Assembly (NCBI GenBank): GCA_016927855.1
Contig: JAFGLV010000045.1
Location: 1-64,000, forward strand
DNA from: Sedimentisphaerales bacterium
GTDB taxonomy: Bacteria > Planctomycetota > Phycisphaerae > Sedimentisphaerales > Anaerobacaceae
Length of the DNA stretch: 64,000 nt
Reading direction: 5' to 3'
In this document: piece after piece, positions 9,501-17,662 of the stretch
Position numbering within the stretch: the first letter of the stretch is position 1
How the letters are laid out: every line of letters starts with the position of its first letter
Translations under genes and position numbers: made by a program
Notes under the pieces: generated by a model
Databases searched by the model: none
What the model saw: the letters and a program-made list of their open reading frames with translations, nothing else
Told to the model about the DNA's origin: nothing

Positions 9501-9916
9501 GCGAGTGGATGTTCAAGACCATCGGCGGCATCGACACCCAAGGTCCCGGATATAAGCATCTCATCATCCGGCCCTGTCCCGACGGCCGCCTCTCCTGGGC
9601 CAAGGTCAGCTACGATTCGATCCACGGGCCCATCGCTGCCGCCTGGAGGATCGAGAATCGCCGCCAGAGCACCGGTTGGGACCTGCTTCATCTCGACTCC
9701 AGCAGCGATCGTATACCGACGCTGATTCTGGACGTGACGATCCCGGCTAACACCGATGCGACGGTTTACATCCCCACGCGGGACCCGAGACGCGTTACCG
9801 AAAGCGGAAAGCTGGCCTCACAGGTTCAGGCGGTGACTTTCATCGGCACCGAGGGCGACAAAGCGGTCTACCGGATCGGTTCCGGCCACTACAAATTCAC
9901 CGCCCCGCTGCCGTGA
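6587..9916 (+). CDS. Secreted GH78 alpha-L-rhamnosidase
   Basis: This 1109-residue exported enzyme should release terminal alpha-L-rhamnose from plant or algal glycans. It has a signal peptide (residues 1-24) and N-terminal beta domains with ENLRCEYR-type lead-in (VDNLRCEYRVHPLGI). A galactose-binding-like module lies at about residues 180-290 (FKLYVNGVQVGEGTNF). A further beta domain with LHLNGKQVGD and GWTDYRIRVYYNTYDVT precedes the (alpha/alpha)6 catalytic barrel from about 620 to 1000. The catalytic signature DCPQRDERLGWMGDAQ lies at about 671-686, and a second acidic motif SIWERWDGW near 942. TGG AGG lies before ATG 6587. A 25-base palindromic repeat is embedded in frame at 8915-8939. 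The product is probably periplasmic or outer-surface. Confidence 0.93.
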   Translation: MRTRTFILWVTISFVGSFYCADAKAFLPWLFQSGGLTVDNLRCEYRVHPLGIGTPEPRLSWTVTSKRRGQAQTAYQILVASSARSLASGTADLWDSGIVTSDQTTQVVYGGDPLTSGVQCFWKVRVWDQDRRGSSWSKTASWTMSLLNQDEWKAQWIGFDASRRRSPVQTAVDLSRASWVWYPEGDPKTSAPVATRYFRKTFTLPGARRVESAVCAATADNSFKLYVNGVQVGEGTNFQQASVVDVKEHLRVGRNVLALEASNVGDAANPAGVLAILRLRFAGGQPSVVASDPTWLASQSGAPGWTDVEFSARDWRPVMVLGLHGTSPWGRVDVGSGQLFLPPAQFLRKQFVLDKPIKRATLLASALGNYELHLNGKQVGDAYFAPGWTDYRIRVYYNTYDVTQQLRKGSNVLGAILADGWYSGHIGWGRKRDHYGRDPRFAAQLHVEFTDGSSGLLTTDGTWKAATGPILEADFLMGETYDAREEIAGWSTTSLDDADWSPVDVTARIEALIEPHPGVPVEQFQTIRPVGVTEPAPGTFVFDMGTNFAGFVKLKVAGAREGQKVVLRFAERLNPDGTIYTTNLRGARTTDTYICKGTARETWQPRFTFHGFQYVEVTGYPGTPGLGAITGVELTSATPPVGDFECSDETANTLYHNICQTQRANFIEVPTDCPQRDERLGWMGDAQIYVRTATYNADVAAFFTKWLVDVEDAQLPNGAFTDVSPRIVAEGGGTAAWGDAGVICPWTIYQVYGDKRVLSEHYDAMTKWIDYCKATTETQDVASLLRPAQGYGDWLSIQADTPKDVLATAYFAYSTKLVAQTAEVLDRQADAIKYRKLFADIQKAFNDAYVAADGRIKGDTQTVYVLALAFDLLPPERREQAVQYLVNDIRHRNWHLSTGFVGTKDLMTTLTRFGRTEVAYNLFHNDTFPSWGFSIAQGATSIWERWDGWTPEKGFQDPGMNSFAHYSFGAVGEWMFKTIGGIDTQGPGYKHLIIRPCPDGRLSWAKVSYDSIHGPIAAAWRIENRRQSTGWDLLHLDSSSDRIPTLILDVTIPANTDATVYIPTRDPRRVTESGKLASQVQAVTFIGTEGDKAVYRIGSGHYKFTAPLP
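8915..8939. repeat. Palindromic repeat in frame inside the rhamnosidase gene
   Basis: GAGACGCAAGATGTTGCGTCTC is a near-perfect palindrome (arms GAGACGCAA/TTGCGTCTC) followed by TAC. It encodes ETQDVASLL within the protein and keeps the frame. A sister copy lies at 2738-2763. Similar short palindromes ending in CTAC are known as dispersed repeats in other bacteria, notably cyanobacteria. Confidence 0.7.
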
Positions 9917-9939
9917 ATTGGGAGTACTGTGGCAATGCC

Positions 9940-10032
9940 GTAGGGGCGAATAATCATTCGCCCACGCAGACGCAGGATACCTGCGTCTGTGCACTGCCGG
10001 CCCAGGAAGGGCGAATGGTTATTCGCCCCTAC
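9940..10032. repeat. 93-base inverted-repeat element with nested palindrome
   Basis: The ends are inverted copies, GTAGGGGCGAAT... at 9940-9963 and ...ATTCGCCCCTAC at 10009-10032. Each end is itself a small hairpin (GGGCGAAT/ATTCGCCC). A second palindrome, CAGACGCAGG/CCTGCGTCTG, is nested at 9967-9989. The element lies between the convergent rhamnosidase and hemL genes. Its right end contains the TAG stop codon of hemL. It could act as a bidirectional transcription stop, but no U-run is present. Confidence 0.8.
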
Positions 10033-11345
10033 GAGCAGGCTTTGAAGCTCTCGCGCGCCGCCTGGATCGTCCGCTCGACGTCCTGCTCGGTGTGCGCCAG
10101 GCTGACGAACATGGCTTCATAGGCACTAGGCGCCAAGTAGATGCCACGCTCGAGCATCGCGGTGAAGAAGCGTTTGAAGCGCGCGATATCCGTGGTCTGG
10201 ACGTCGGCGAAGTTGCGGACGGGCCGGTCCGTGAAAAAGCAGCTCAGGATCGAGCCGACGCGGTTAAGGGTAACGCGCACATCTGCTTCGGCCGCAGCCT
10301 GGGTCAGCCCGGTTCCGAGGGCCGCGCCGGTCGCTTCCAGACGGTCGTAAGTATCCCTCTGCGTGAGCAATTCAAGCGTCGCGTTGGCCGCGGCGGTGGC
10401 AATCGGATTGCCACTGAGTGTGCCGGCCTGATAGACCTTCCCGTTCGGCGCCAGCATGTCCATGATTTCCGCCTTGCCGCCGAAAGCCGCCAGTGGCAGT
10501 CCCCCACCGATGATCTTGCCCAGGCAGGTCAAGTCGGCCTGCACACCGTAACGCTCCTGGGCGCCGCCGAACGCAACGCGGAAACCGGAGATCACCTCGT
10601 CGAAGATCAGCACGGCACGCTGGAGGTCGCATATCAGCCGCAGAGACTCCAAATAGCCCTCTGCCGGCGGCACGACCCCCATGTTGGCCGCGACCGGCTC
10701 GACCAGCACGCCAGCGATTCGGTCCCGGTGGGCCTCGAACGCCGCGCCGACAGCATCCAGATCGTTGTAAGGAACCACGATCGTCAGCGCCGCCAGCGCT
10801 GACGGCACCCCCGGACTGGAGGGAAGTCCAGGATTTGCTCCGGCCGAGCGCCTCCGCTCCGCTTCCGCCACCCCTGAGCCGGCCGCTACGAGTAGCGAAT
10901 CGCTGTGCCCATGATAGCAGCCGGCCATCTTCACGATCAGGTCCCTGCCGGTAAAGGCTCGGGCCAGGCGGATAGCAGTCATCACCGCCTCGGTGCCACT
11001 GCTGACCAAACGCACCTTCTGGATCGACTCGAAGGCACCGATGATCCGCTCGGCTAACTCGGTTTCCGCCTCGGTCGGCGCTCCGAAGGAGGTCCCTTTG
11101 TCGACGGCCCGGTGGATTGCGTCGAGCACGGCCGGGTGGGCATGACCCAGGATCATCGGGCCCCACGAGCCCACGTAGTCGATGAACTCGTTGCCGTCGA
11201 TATCACGGATGCGGCTGCCCTGCGCCGACTCGATGAAAAGCGGCTCGATGTCCACACCGCCGAACGCCCGCACGGGGGAATTGACCCCGCCGGGCAGAAC
11301 CCGACAGGCATGGGAGAAAGCCGCTGTGGATTTGTGATTTACCAT
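10029..11345 (-). CDS. hemL: Glutamate-1-semialdehyde 2,1-aminomutase
   Basis: This 438-residue PLP enzyme converts glutamate-1-semialdehyde to 5-aminolevulinate in the C5 route of tetrapyrrole synthesis. It has the family's N-terminus (LPGGVNSPVRAFGGV), the SSGTEAVMTAIRLAR segment, the IFDEVISGFR motif, and the PLP lysine K277 in CLGKIIGGGLP. Length matches the family (about 425-435). The stop codon lies within the repeat at 9940-10032. No other hem gene is adjacent. The gene sits between two elements that share GTAGGGGC ends. Confidence 0.96.
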   Translation of the reverse strand: MVNHKSTAAFSHACRVLPGGVNSPVRAFGGVDIEPLFIESAQGSRIRDIDGNEFIDYVGSWGPMILGHAHPAVLDAIHRAVDKGTSFGAPTEAETELAERIIGAFESIQKVRLVSSGTEAVMTAIRLARAFTGRDLIVKMAGCYHGHSDSLLVAAGSGVAEAERRRSAGANPGLPSSPGVPSALAALTIVVPYNDLDAVGAAFEAHRDRIAGVLVEPVAANMGVVPPAEGYLESLRLICDLQRAVLIFDEVISGFRVAFGGAQERYGVQADLTCLGKIIGGGLPLAAFGGKAEIMDMLAPNGKVYQAGTLSGNPIATAAANATLELLTQRDTYDRLEATGAALGTGLTQAAAEADVRVTLNRVGSILSCFFTDRPVRNFADVQTTDIARFKRFFTAMLERGIYLAPSAYEAMFVSLAHTEQDVERTIQAARESFKACS

Positions 11346-11412
11346 TTACAATTCGCTCGCTTTTCTTTACCATGTAGTTTTTTCTGTTGCCCGTCGGCCA
11401 GCAAGCCGTAAA

Positions 11413-11543
11413 GGCACTTAGAGCGCCTAACAGAATGACCGGTAGATAGGTAGGGGCAGGCCCCCGTGCCTGCCCAGGGCAACCACAGGGGGTTGCCCCT
11501 ACAACGTTCGTAGCGCGACAGATCATTCTGTTGGAGGCACTTA
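11413..11543. mobile_element. MITE-like element flanked by a 9-base direct repeat
   Basis: AGGCACTTA occurs at 11413-11421 and again at 11535-11543, as expected for a target-site duplication. Just inside lie inverted copies AACAGAATGA (11430-11439) and TCATTCTGTT (11523-11532). The core is another hairpin with ends GTAGGGGCA and TGCCCCTAC (11451-11503), the same end sequence as the element at 9940. There is no transposase, so it would be a non-autonomous element. It lies in the 272-base space between the divergent hemL and PpiD-like genes. Confidence 0.6.
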
Positions 11544-11617
11544 ATTCCGCCCAGCGCGGATGATAGGTCATAGACCGTAGGCTGTAAATCGCAAATACGT
11601 ACCGGGACCGAATCGAT

Positions 11618-13849
11618 ATGAACTTAGTCAAGTGGTTCAGGAAGAACAACACGAAACTGATGGCCGTGGTGGTCATCGTCCTGATGGTTGGCTTTATCGG
11701 CGGCTCATCGCTGAGTTATCTTCTGCGCGGCAGTGGGGGATTGAACAAGACCGTGGCTCGTTATGGCGAACCGCGGAAGAAGATCACGCCTGCCGACCGT
11801 CTGGAGGCGCGCCAGGAGCTGGAGATCCTCCAGAGCCTGCGTCTGGACCGCGTGCTCCAATCGCAGGACTTGCGTGGCCTGCTGCTGCACCAATTGTTGT
11901 TTACCCAAAGCCAGGGCTCGGGGTCGATCATGGAGCTCATCCGCCAGACGATCCAACAGAATCGCTACCGCATCAGCGACGCTCAGCTAGAGCAGATGCG
12001 CGTGCGCACCGTGCCTGGCGACATCTACTGGCTGCTGCTGCGCAACGAGGCGGAAGCGGCAGGCTTCCATCGCTCCATCGAAGAGATGGGCGAGCTGATG
12101 GGCCAACTGATCCCGCGCCTGTTCGAGAATCAGAGCTACGCTACCGTGATGAGGGCCCAGGTCAACCGCTTCGGGGTGCCCGAGAGGACCATCCTGGCGA
12201 CCTTCGGCCGGCTGGTGGCGGTCCTGGAGTACGCCGCGGCCATCTGCTCCCTGGACAGCGTCACGACGGCGCAAACGCGCTACCTGGCTGCCGTCGAGGG
12301 CGAGACGATGGACATCGAATACGTGCAAATCGACGCCGAGACGTTCGCGGACGCCAACGCGACGCCGTCCATGGAGGAGTTGCAGACGCAATTCGACAAG
12401 TACAAGGACTCCTTCCCAGGCCAGGTCAGCGACGCGAATCCGTTCGGCTTCGGCTACAAGCTGCGGCCGCGCGTCCAAGTGGACTACATCGCGCTGAAGC
12501 TCGAGGATGTCTCATCCGTCGTCAAGGCACCGACCGCCCAGGAGATGGAGACCTTCTACCGTGACAACCGCGACGTCCTGTACACGCAGCAGGTACCGGT
12601 CGATCCAAACAAGCCCGAAGGGGAAACCGTCGCACAAGTGCGCAGGTACCCTGAGGTGGCTGAGAGCATCCGCACCCGCCTGTTGCGTGAGCGGGTGACC
12701 AGCCGGGCCGAGCAGATTCTGCTCGACGCCAGAGGCCTGGCCGACGCCAAGCTGGCGCCCGGCGGCGCGGAGGAAGACAAGCCTTCGCTCGAGGAGTTGG
12801 CCAAGACCGCTGGTGATTATGCGAAGATCGCTCAGGACCTCGGTCAGAAGTACGGCCTGGCTATCTACAGCGGCCGTACCGGCCTGCTCAGCGCCGCCGA
12901 CATCCAACAGGATGAGCACCTGGGACGGCTCGCACTGACCGACTATGGGTACAGCCCGATCCGGCTCAGCCAGATGCTGTTTTCCGTGGAGGCGCTGGGC
13001 GACGACGCCGTGACGTTGCTGTCGGGGCCGAGCGCCGAGATGTACCGGAGCATCGGACCGGCCCGCGACCCGGCCGCCGCCGCAGCCAGGGACATGTCGG
13101 GCAGAATCATGGCGCTCGTACGCGTTGTCGATGCCAGGCCGTCTGGCGTGCCCGACAGCCTCGACATGACCTTCAGCACCAAGACTCTCGGCCTGGGCGA
13201 AACCCCCGACGAGGCCGATGACCTCTACTCGGTCAGGAAGAACGTAACCGAGGACGTGCGGAAGCTGGCCGTGTGGGACAAGACCAAGACCAGAGCCGCG
13301 GAGTTTGCCGCCCTGGCGGTCCAGGACGGGTGGGAGCAGGCGGTCAACGAGTTCAACGAGCTTCATGGCGAGCGGGTCAAGGACGACCCGAACGATCCGA
13401 ACGTCTTCAGCGTAGACCGCCTGGTCGGCCTGCAACCCATCGCCAGCGAGCAGTTGTCCGCGATCAGGGCCCAGACGGCCAACAATCCGTCGGCCGCCAG
13501 CTTCGTCGAATCACTGTCAAACCAGCGGCGGTTCATCAACCGGCTCTACGCCCTGGTCCCGCCGGGCGCCGACTCGCTGCCTGAGTCTCCGGTCGTCCTG
13601 GAATACCGGCCGGACCTGAGTGTCTACTGCCTCAAGAGCATCAATATCCAGCGGCTCACGCAGGAGCGCTTCCAACAGATGAAGGGAATGCTGCTGCGTC
13701 GCGATCAATACACCGACGCGCAGACGCTCGCGATTGTGCACTTCATGCCGAAGAATATCCTGGAGCGGATGCAGTTCGATTTCATCGAAGAGAGCGTGGT
13801 GCCGGTCGAGGATGACACGCCGCCACCACCGATAGAGGACGCGTTTTGA
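11618..13849 (+). CDS. Membrane-anchored PpiD/SurA-like periplasmic protein, no recognisable PPIase domain
   Basis: This 743-residue protein starts with a short cytoplasmic stretch (MNLVKWFRKNN) and one membrane helix (residues about 13-36). A long helical periplasmic part follows. The architecture (N-terminal anchor, helical chaperone arms, long C-terminal region) is that of PpiD/SurA-type folding helpers. However, the parvulin signature is not seen, so isomerase activity is not supported. The region ISDAQLEQMRV to about residue 330 resembles a SurA_N-like helical module. The C-terminus is acidic and proline-rich (VEDDTPPPPIEDAF). Two small membrane-protein genes follow with overlapping ends, which suggests a three-gene envelope operon. 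It could help secretion or assembly of outer-envelope proteins (inference). Confidence 0.6.
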   Translation: MNLVKWFRKNNTKLMAVVVIVLMVGFIGGSSLSYLLRGSGGLNKTVARYGEPRKKITPADRLEARQELEILQSLRLDRVLQSQDLRGLLLHQLLFTQSQGSGSIMELIRQTIQQNRYRISDAQLEQMRVRTVPGDIYWLLLRNEAEAAGFHRSIEEMGELMGQLIPRLFENQSYATVMRAQVNRFGVPERTILATFGRLVAVLEYAAAICSLDSVTTAQTRYLAAVEGETMDIEYVQIDAETFADANATPSMEELQTQFDKYKDSFPGQVSDANPFGFGYKLRPRVQVDYIALKLEDVSSVVKAPTAQEMETFYRDNRDVLYTQQVPVDPNKPEGETVAQVRRYPEVAESIRTRLLRERVTSRAEQILLDARGLADAKLAPGGAEEDKPSLEELAKTAGDYAKIAQDLGQKYGLAIYSGRTGLLSAADIQQDEHLGRLALTDYGYSPIRLSQMLFSVEALGDDAVTLLSGPSAEMYRSIGPARDPAAAAARDMSGRIMALVRVVDARPSGVPDSLDMTFSTKTLGLGETPDEADDLYSVRKNVTEDVRKLAVWDKTKTRAAEFAALAVQDGWEQAVNEFNELHGERVKDDPNDPNVFSVDRLVGLQPIASEQLSAIRAQTANNPSAASFVESLSNQRRFINRLYALVPPGADSLPESPVVLEYRPDLSVYCLKSINIQRLTQERFQQMKGMLLRRDQYTDAQTLAIVHFMPKNILERMQFDFIEESVVPVEDDTPPPPIEDAF

Positions 13850-14250
13850 TGCCCGACTCGTGGAAGGACAACCACGCTCTGTACCTGATCGTTGTCGGCG
13901 CGCTGGCCTGGTTGGTCCCCGGTGCCGGCCACTTCCTGTTGGACAAGCGCCGGCAGGCTATCGTCATCTGCGTGGCGGTCCTGCTGACGTTCCTGGTCGG
14001 ACTCTACGTCGGCTCGGTGGGTGTGATCGATCCGGTGGGCGCCAAGCCGTGGTACGCGGCCCAACTGATGAACACCCCGGCCGTGGCACTGCTGGCGCGC
14101 ATCAGCACCGCCGGCAACTATCCCGTCTACGGACGGCCCAACGAAATCGGCCAGATCTACACGAGCATCGCGGGGCTGCTGAACCTGCTGTGCATCGTCA
14201 ACGCTATCTATCTGGCGCACTTGCGGGGCGTGGAGAAGGCGCGTGCTTAG
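13849..14250 (+). CDS. Small membrane protein, TM2/DUF6677-like
   Basis: The 133-residue product has three to four hydrophobic helices. It contains the ALAWLVPGAGHFLLDKRRQAI motif, like the PGxGHFYLGR motif of TM2-type and DUF6677 proteins that are common in Planctomycetes. The start ATG overlaps the upstream stop codon by one base (TGATG), so translation is probably coupled. Function is unknown. The last residues overlap the next gene. Confidence 0.7.
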   Translation: MPDSWKDNHALYLIVVGALAWLVPGAGHFLLDKRRQAIVICVAVLLTFLVGLYVGSVGVIDPVGAKPWYAAQLMNTPAVALLARISTAGNYPVYGRPNEIGQIYTSIAGLLNLLCIVNAIYLAHLRGVEKARA

Positions 14251-14536
14251 GATGACGTCAGAGCTCTGGGGCCTGCTGGGCAGCTTCACGACGCCGATTC
14301 AGATCGACACCACCGCCTCGTCGATGCTGTGGCTGGTGCCTCTCGTGGCATCCATCGCAATCGTCTACAAAGCCACCAAGGTCTACACGATCCGCTGGAA
14401 GGCCTTCCTCAGAGAGTCGGCGGTCCTGTTCGGGTCCATCATGGTGTTCATCATCGCCGCTGCGCTCATCATCCAGGCCGTGGCATGGCTGGTCACCGAG
14501 CAACTGCCTCGCCTTCTGGGCGGACCCAGCTTCTAG
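14243..14536 (+). CDS. Small two-helix membrane protein
   Basis: A 97-residue protein has two hydrophobic segments, at about residues 28-42 (MLWLVPLVASIAIVY) and 61-84 (AVLFGSIMVFIIAAALIIQAVAWL). I do not recognise a family. Two starts are possible. GTG 14243 has GGAGAAGG four bases upstream and overlaps the preceding gene by 8 bases. ATG 14252 lies three codons downstream. The tight overlap supports co-expression with the two preceding envelope genes. Its end overlaps the convergent RNase III gene by 4 bases. Confidence 0.65.
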   Translation: MLRMTSELWGLLGSFTTPIQIDTTASSMLWLVPLVASIAIVYKATKVYTIRWKAFLRESAVLFGSIMVFIIAAALIIQAVAWLVTEQLPRLLGGPSF

Positions 14537-15243
14537 CCGGTGACCTCTTCCGTCGCCTTGCGCAGCACCCCCATCTCCACGAGGGCATTGTAGGCAGCCT
14601 TCTGCTCCGCTTCCTTCTTGTTCGCGCCCCAGGCGCTGGGGAAATGCCGCTGGTCGATCACCACTTCCGACTCGAAGCACTTGTTGTGATCGGGCCCCTT
14701 TTCGTCGAGCAGCACGTAGACCGGCGCCAGGCAGAACTGCTCCTGGGCGTACTGTTGCAGGAGAGACTTGAAGTTGCCGTGCGCTTCCTCGGAATCGATC
14801 TGGTCGATCAGGTCGGAGAAGTTCTGGAGGATGAAATCACGCGCCGTGTCGAAACCGCTGTCGATGTAGAGAGCCGCGATGATCGCCTCCAGCAGTCCGG
14901 CCGCCAACGAGGACGGCAGCGCTTTGTTGGAGATCATCCCTTTGCCCACCGTCATGAATTTCGGCAGGCCCAGATGACGCGCCACCTTCGCACACGTCCC
15001 GCGTGAGACCAGCATGCTCTTCATCTTCGTCAGTTCGCCTTCCGCGTAGTTGCGGAACATCTCGAACAGCCGCTGACAGATGACGATCGAGAGAATCGCG
15101 TCGCCGAGGAATTCGAGCCGCTCGTTGCTTTGCAGGCGATTGTCCACCGCCGACGAGTGCGTGAAGGCCTTGGCCAGCAAGGCACGGTCGCAGAATCGGT
15201 GTCCCAGAATCTGCTCTACCTGGTGCAGAGTGTCTTCGTCCAT
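14533..15243 (-). CDS. rnc: Ribonuclease III
   Basis: The 236-residue protein has an N-terminal endonuclease domain with the signature NERLEFLGDAIL (residues about 40-51), which holds the metal-binding acidic residues. A C-terminal double-stranded-RNA-binding domain starts near residue 160 (FKSLLQQYAQE...). It ends with the AWGANKKEAEQKAAYNALVEM motif. It cuts double-stranded RNA in rRNA and mRNA processing. Length is normal for the family. It overlaps the tail of the convergent membrane-protein gene by 4 bases. Confidence 0.96.
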   Translation of the reverse strand: MDEDTLHQVEQILGHRFCDRALLAKAFTHSSAVDNRLQSNERLEFLGDAILSIVICQRLFEMFRNYAEGELTKMKSMLVSRGTCAKVARHLGLPKFMTVGKGMISNKALPSSLAAGLLEAIIAALYIDSGFDTARDFILQNFSDLIDQIDSEEAHGNFKSLLQQYAQEQFCLAPVYVLLDEKGPDHNKCFESEVVIDQRHFPSAWGANKKEAEQKAAYNALVEMGVLRKATEEVTG

Positions 15244-15448
15244 TCGACGTCACACCGCCTCGCGCCTCGTAGACAGACGCAAAGCGCTACAGAGTTACCT
15301 TCGGACGTGCCGCGAGCAGATGACGAGTATCGCTCCTGCGAGCGATCTTCGTGACCCACTCCACAAGCTGAGCCCTTGTCCTGATCGACGGTGACGACCG
15401 CCGGCTTGCCCCTGCCCCCCCGGCAAGGTTCAACGGCCCGTCGGCCGG

Positions 15449-15784
15449 CTAGCCGACCATCTGCAAGCCTGCCAGCGCGACGAACTTATCGTCCACGATT
15501 TCGAAGATGCCGTCAAGCCCGGTAATCGTAAAAATACCCTTGGTCGCCGGTGCGACGCTGCAAAAGACGAGCCGGTGGCCGCAATCGCCCACGAGTTTTC
15601 GCAGCTTCAACAGCTTCGAAAGGCTCGAGGAGGTGATGATGTCGACGTTCGAGAAGTCGATGACCATTTCGCAATCGCCTCGGTCGCGGACCAATTCGGT
15701 GGCGGTCTTGAGCTCATCGCCGAGCTCGGGCTCCGGCGGCAGATCCACCAGAATAATGTCTTCGGACCAGTTCTGAATCCCCAT
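15449..15784 (-). CDS. STAS-domain anti-sigma factor antagonist-like protein
   Basis: The 111-residue protein is one STAS domain. The central DFSNVDIITSSSLSKLLKLRK holds the serine cluster that partner kinases phosphorylate in SpoIIAA/RsbV-type antagonists, followed by the GLDGIFEIVDD helix typical of the family. AAAGGAG precedes ATG 15784. No anti-sigma kinase is next to it, so its partner is elsewhere. It may control a sigma factor or another switch protein. Confidence 0.88.
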   Translation of the reverse strand: MGIQNWSEDIILVDLPPEPELGDELKTATELVRDRGDCEMVIDFSNVDIITSSSLSKLLKLRKLVGDCGHRLVFCSVAPATKGIFTITGLDGIFEIVDDKFVALAGLQMVG

Positions 15785-15962
15785 GTTCCATCTCCTTTAG
15801 CATGACGACGTTTCACGGCGTTCACCGGTATATCGGCGCGCAGATGGAACGGGTTAAACAAAATCAGCCGCTTTCTCGACCCCTCCCCCATGGCCTGATA
15901 ATACCGCCACTGTCGCACAGTAACGCCGGCAAGAGACGATCTCCTGCCGGCAACCGCCGCGA

Positions 15963-17492
15963 TCAGAGCTTGCGATCCAGCTTCCGATAACCGATGGCTT
16001 CAGCCACGTGCTCCGAGCGGATGTCGGCGGCACCGTCGAGGTCTGCAATCGTCCGCGCGACCTTGCAGATCTTATCATGCGCGCGGGCGCTCAGGCCCAA
16101 CTCGATCATCGCCTCTTTCAGCAGCATCTCGCCGCCGGCGTCGAGCTTGCAGAACCGTTCGAGCTGGCGGTGAGTCATGTGCGCGTTGGTCATGGCGCGT
16201 CCGTCGCCGAAACGCCGCATCTGGATCTCGCGGGCGGCCATGACCTCGCCCCGCAGCGTATCGGAGTCGATCTGCCGCGCTCTCGACCGCAGCTTGCCGA
16301 ACGCCACCGCCGGCACGTCGATGTGGATGTCGATGCGATCCACCAAAGGCCCGGAAACCTTCGCCAGGTACCGCGCGATCTGGGTGGGCGTGCACTTGCA
16401 GGCCCGCAGCGTACTACCAAAGTAGCCGCAGGGACAGGGGTTCATCGCCGCGACCAGCATGAACTGGGCGGGAAACTGGATGGTCTTCTTCGCGCGTGAG
16501 ACGATGACGAAACCATCTTCCAGCGGCTGGCGAATCATCTCCAGCACGTGACGCGGAAACTCGACGAACTCGTCGAGAAACAGGATCCCGTAGTGGGCCA
16601 GGGACAGTTCGCCGGGACGGGGGGACGAGCCGCCGCCGATCAGCGCCGGACCGCTGGCGGAGTGGTGCGGTGCACGGACGGGCCGTGTCGCCAGCAGCGC
16701 CTGATCTTTGTCCAGCAGACCGACCGCCGAGTAAATGCGCGTCGTTTCGAGTGACTCGCCCAGGCTCAGCGCCGGCAGGATTGTCGCCAGCCGCTGGGCC
16801 AGCATGGTCTTGCCGGCACCAGGTGGCCCAATCATCATGATATTGTGGGCTCCGGCCGCCGCGACCGTCAGCGCCCTTTTGACGCTTTCCTGACCCTTTA
16901 CATCGGCAAAATCGACCTGGTAGTGCGATGCGACGCTGAACAGTTGGTCAATGTCGGTGACGGTGGGATCGAGCGGAAGCTGCTCTTGCAGGAAACCTGC
17001 TGCCTGCGCGAGCGAGCCGACCCCGAAGACCTCGATATCCTGCACGACGCCCGCCTCCTGGGCGTTCTCCAGCGGGACGATCATCCGAGGGAAACCATGG
17101 GCCGCGGCCGTCATCGCCATACTCAAGACGCCGTTGACAGGCCGCACGCGCCCATCGAGCGCCAGCTCACCCACGATGACATAGTCCTTGATCGCCGGCG
17201 CCGTGAGCACGCCTTCGCCGATGAGCATGCCCAGCGCGATGGGCAGATCGAACGCCGGTCCGGCCTTCTTCACATCGGCGGGCGCGAGATTGACGATCGA
17301 CTGGGTCTTGGGGTAGGCGTAGCCACAATTGCAGATGGCGCTGCGGACCCGCTCGGCGCTCTCCTTGACCGCCGCGTCGGGCAGCCCGACGATGATCGGC
17401 TTCTCGAATCCCCGCCGCGCGACGTCCACCTCTACCTCGCAGAGAACCCCCTCGATCCCTTCGAGGGTCACACTGTGCAGCCTCGCCAGCAT
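15963..17492 (-). CDS. YifB/ComM family Mg-chelatase-like AAA+ ATPase
   Basis: The 509-residue protein has the usual ComM/YifB layout: an N-terminal ChlI-like domain (LHSVTLEGIEG...VEVDVARRG), an AAA+ core, and a C-terminal Mg-chelatase helical domain. Walker A GPPGAGKT is near residue 222 and Walker B ILFLDE near 310. A zinc-like cluster, CPCGYFG...CKC, lies near residue 360. In other bacteria ComM is a branch-migration helicase that helps integrate incoming DNA during transformation. The start is placed at ATG 17492, preceded by AAGGAG. An upstream start at 17549 has no ribosome site. Confidence 0.93.
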   Translation of the reverse strand: MLARLHSVTLEGIEGVLCEVEVDVARRGFEKPIIVGLPDAAVKESAERVRSAICNCGYAYPKTQSIVNLAPADVKKAGPAFDLPIALGMLIGEGVLTAPAIKDYVIVGELALDGRVRPVNGVLSMAMTAAAHGFPRMIVPLENAQEAGVVQDIEVFGVGSLAQAAGFLQEQLPLDPTVTDIDQLFSVASHYQVDFADVKGQESVKRALTVAAAGAHNIMMIGPPGAGKTMLAQRLATILPALSLGESLETTRIYSAVGLLDKDQALLATRPVRAPHHSASGPALIGGGSSPRPGELSLAHYGILFLDEFVEFPRHVLEMIRQPLEDGFVIVSRAKKTIQFPAQFMLVAAMNPCPCGYFGSTLRACKCTPTQIARYLAKVSGPLVDRIDIHIDVPAVAFGKLRSRARQIDSDTLRGEVMAAREIQMRRFGDGRAMTNAHMTHRQLERFCKLDAGGEMLLKEAMIELGLSARAHDKICKVARTIADLDGAADIRSEHVAEAIGYRKLDRKL

Positions 17493-17610
17493 CTGGCTCC
17501 TTGTCTTCGTTGTCGCCCCCCGACTGCTCGATTGTAGAGACTCCCTCACCCCACCGCAAGGAAATTCACGGCCCTTGTGACCGATTCGGGCACGCAGAGG
17601 CGCTTGACGC

Positions 17611-17639
17611 TTGCCCTTGGCGTGTCATTTGCCTACAAT
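17611..17639 (+). promoter_or_regulatory. Sigma70-like promoter ahead of the DinD-like gene
   Basis: TTGCCC and TACAAT are separated by exactly 17 bases. The predicted start point is about 16 bases before the ribosome site AGGAGG (17652-17657). Confidence 0.5.
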
Positions 17640-17662
17640 GACGATTCAGATAGGAGGCCACC

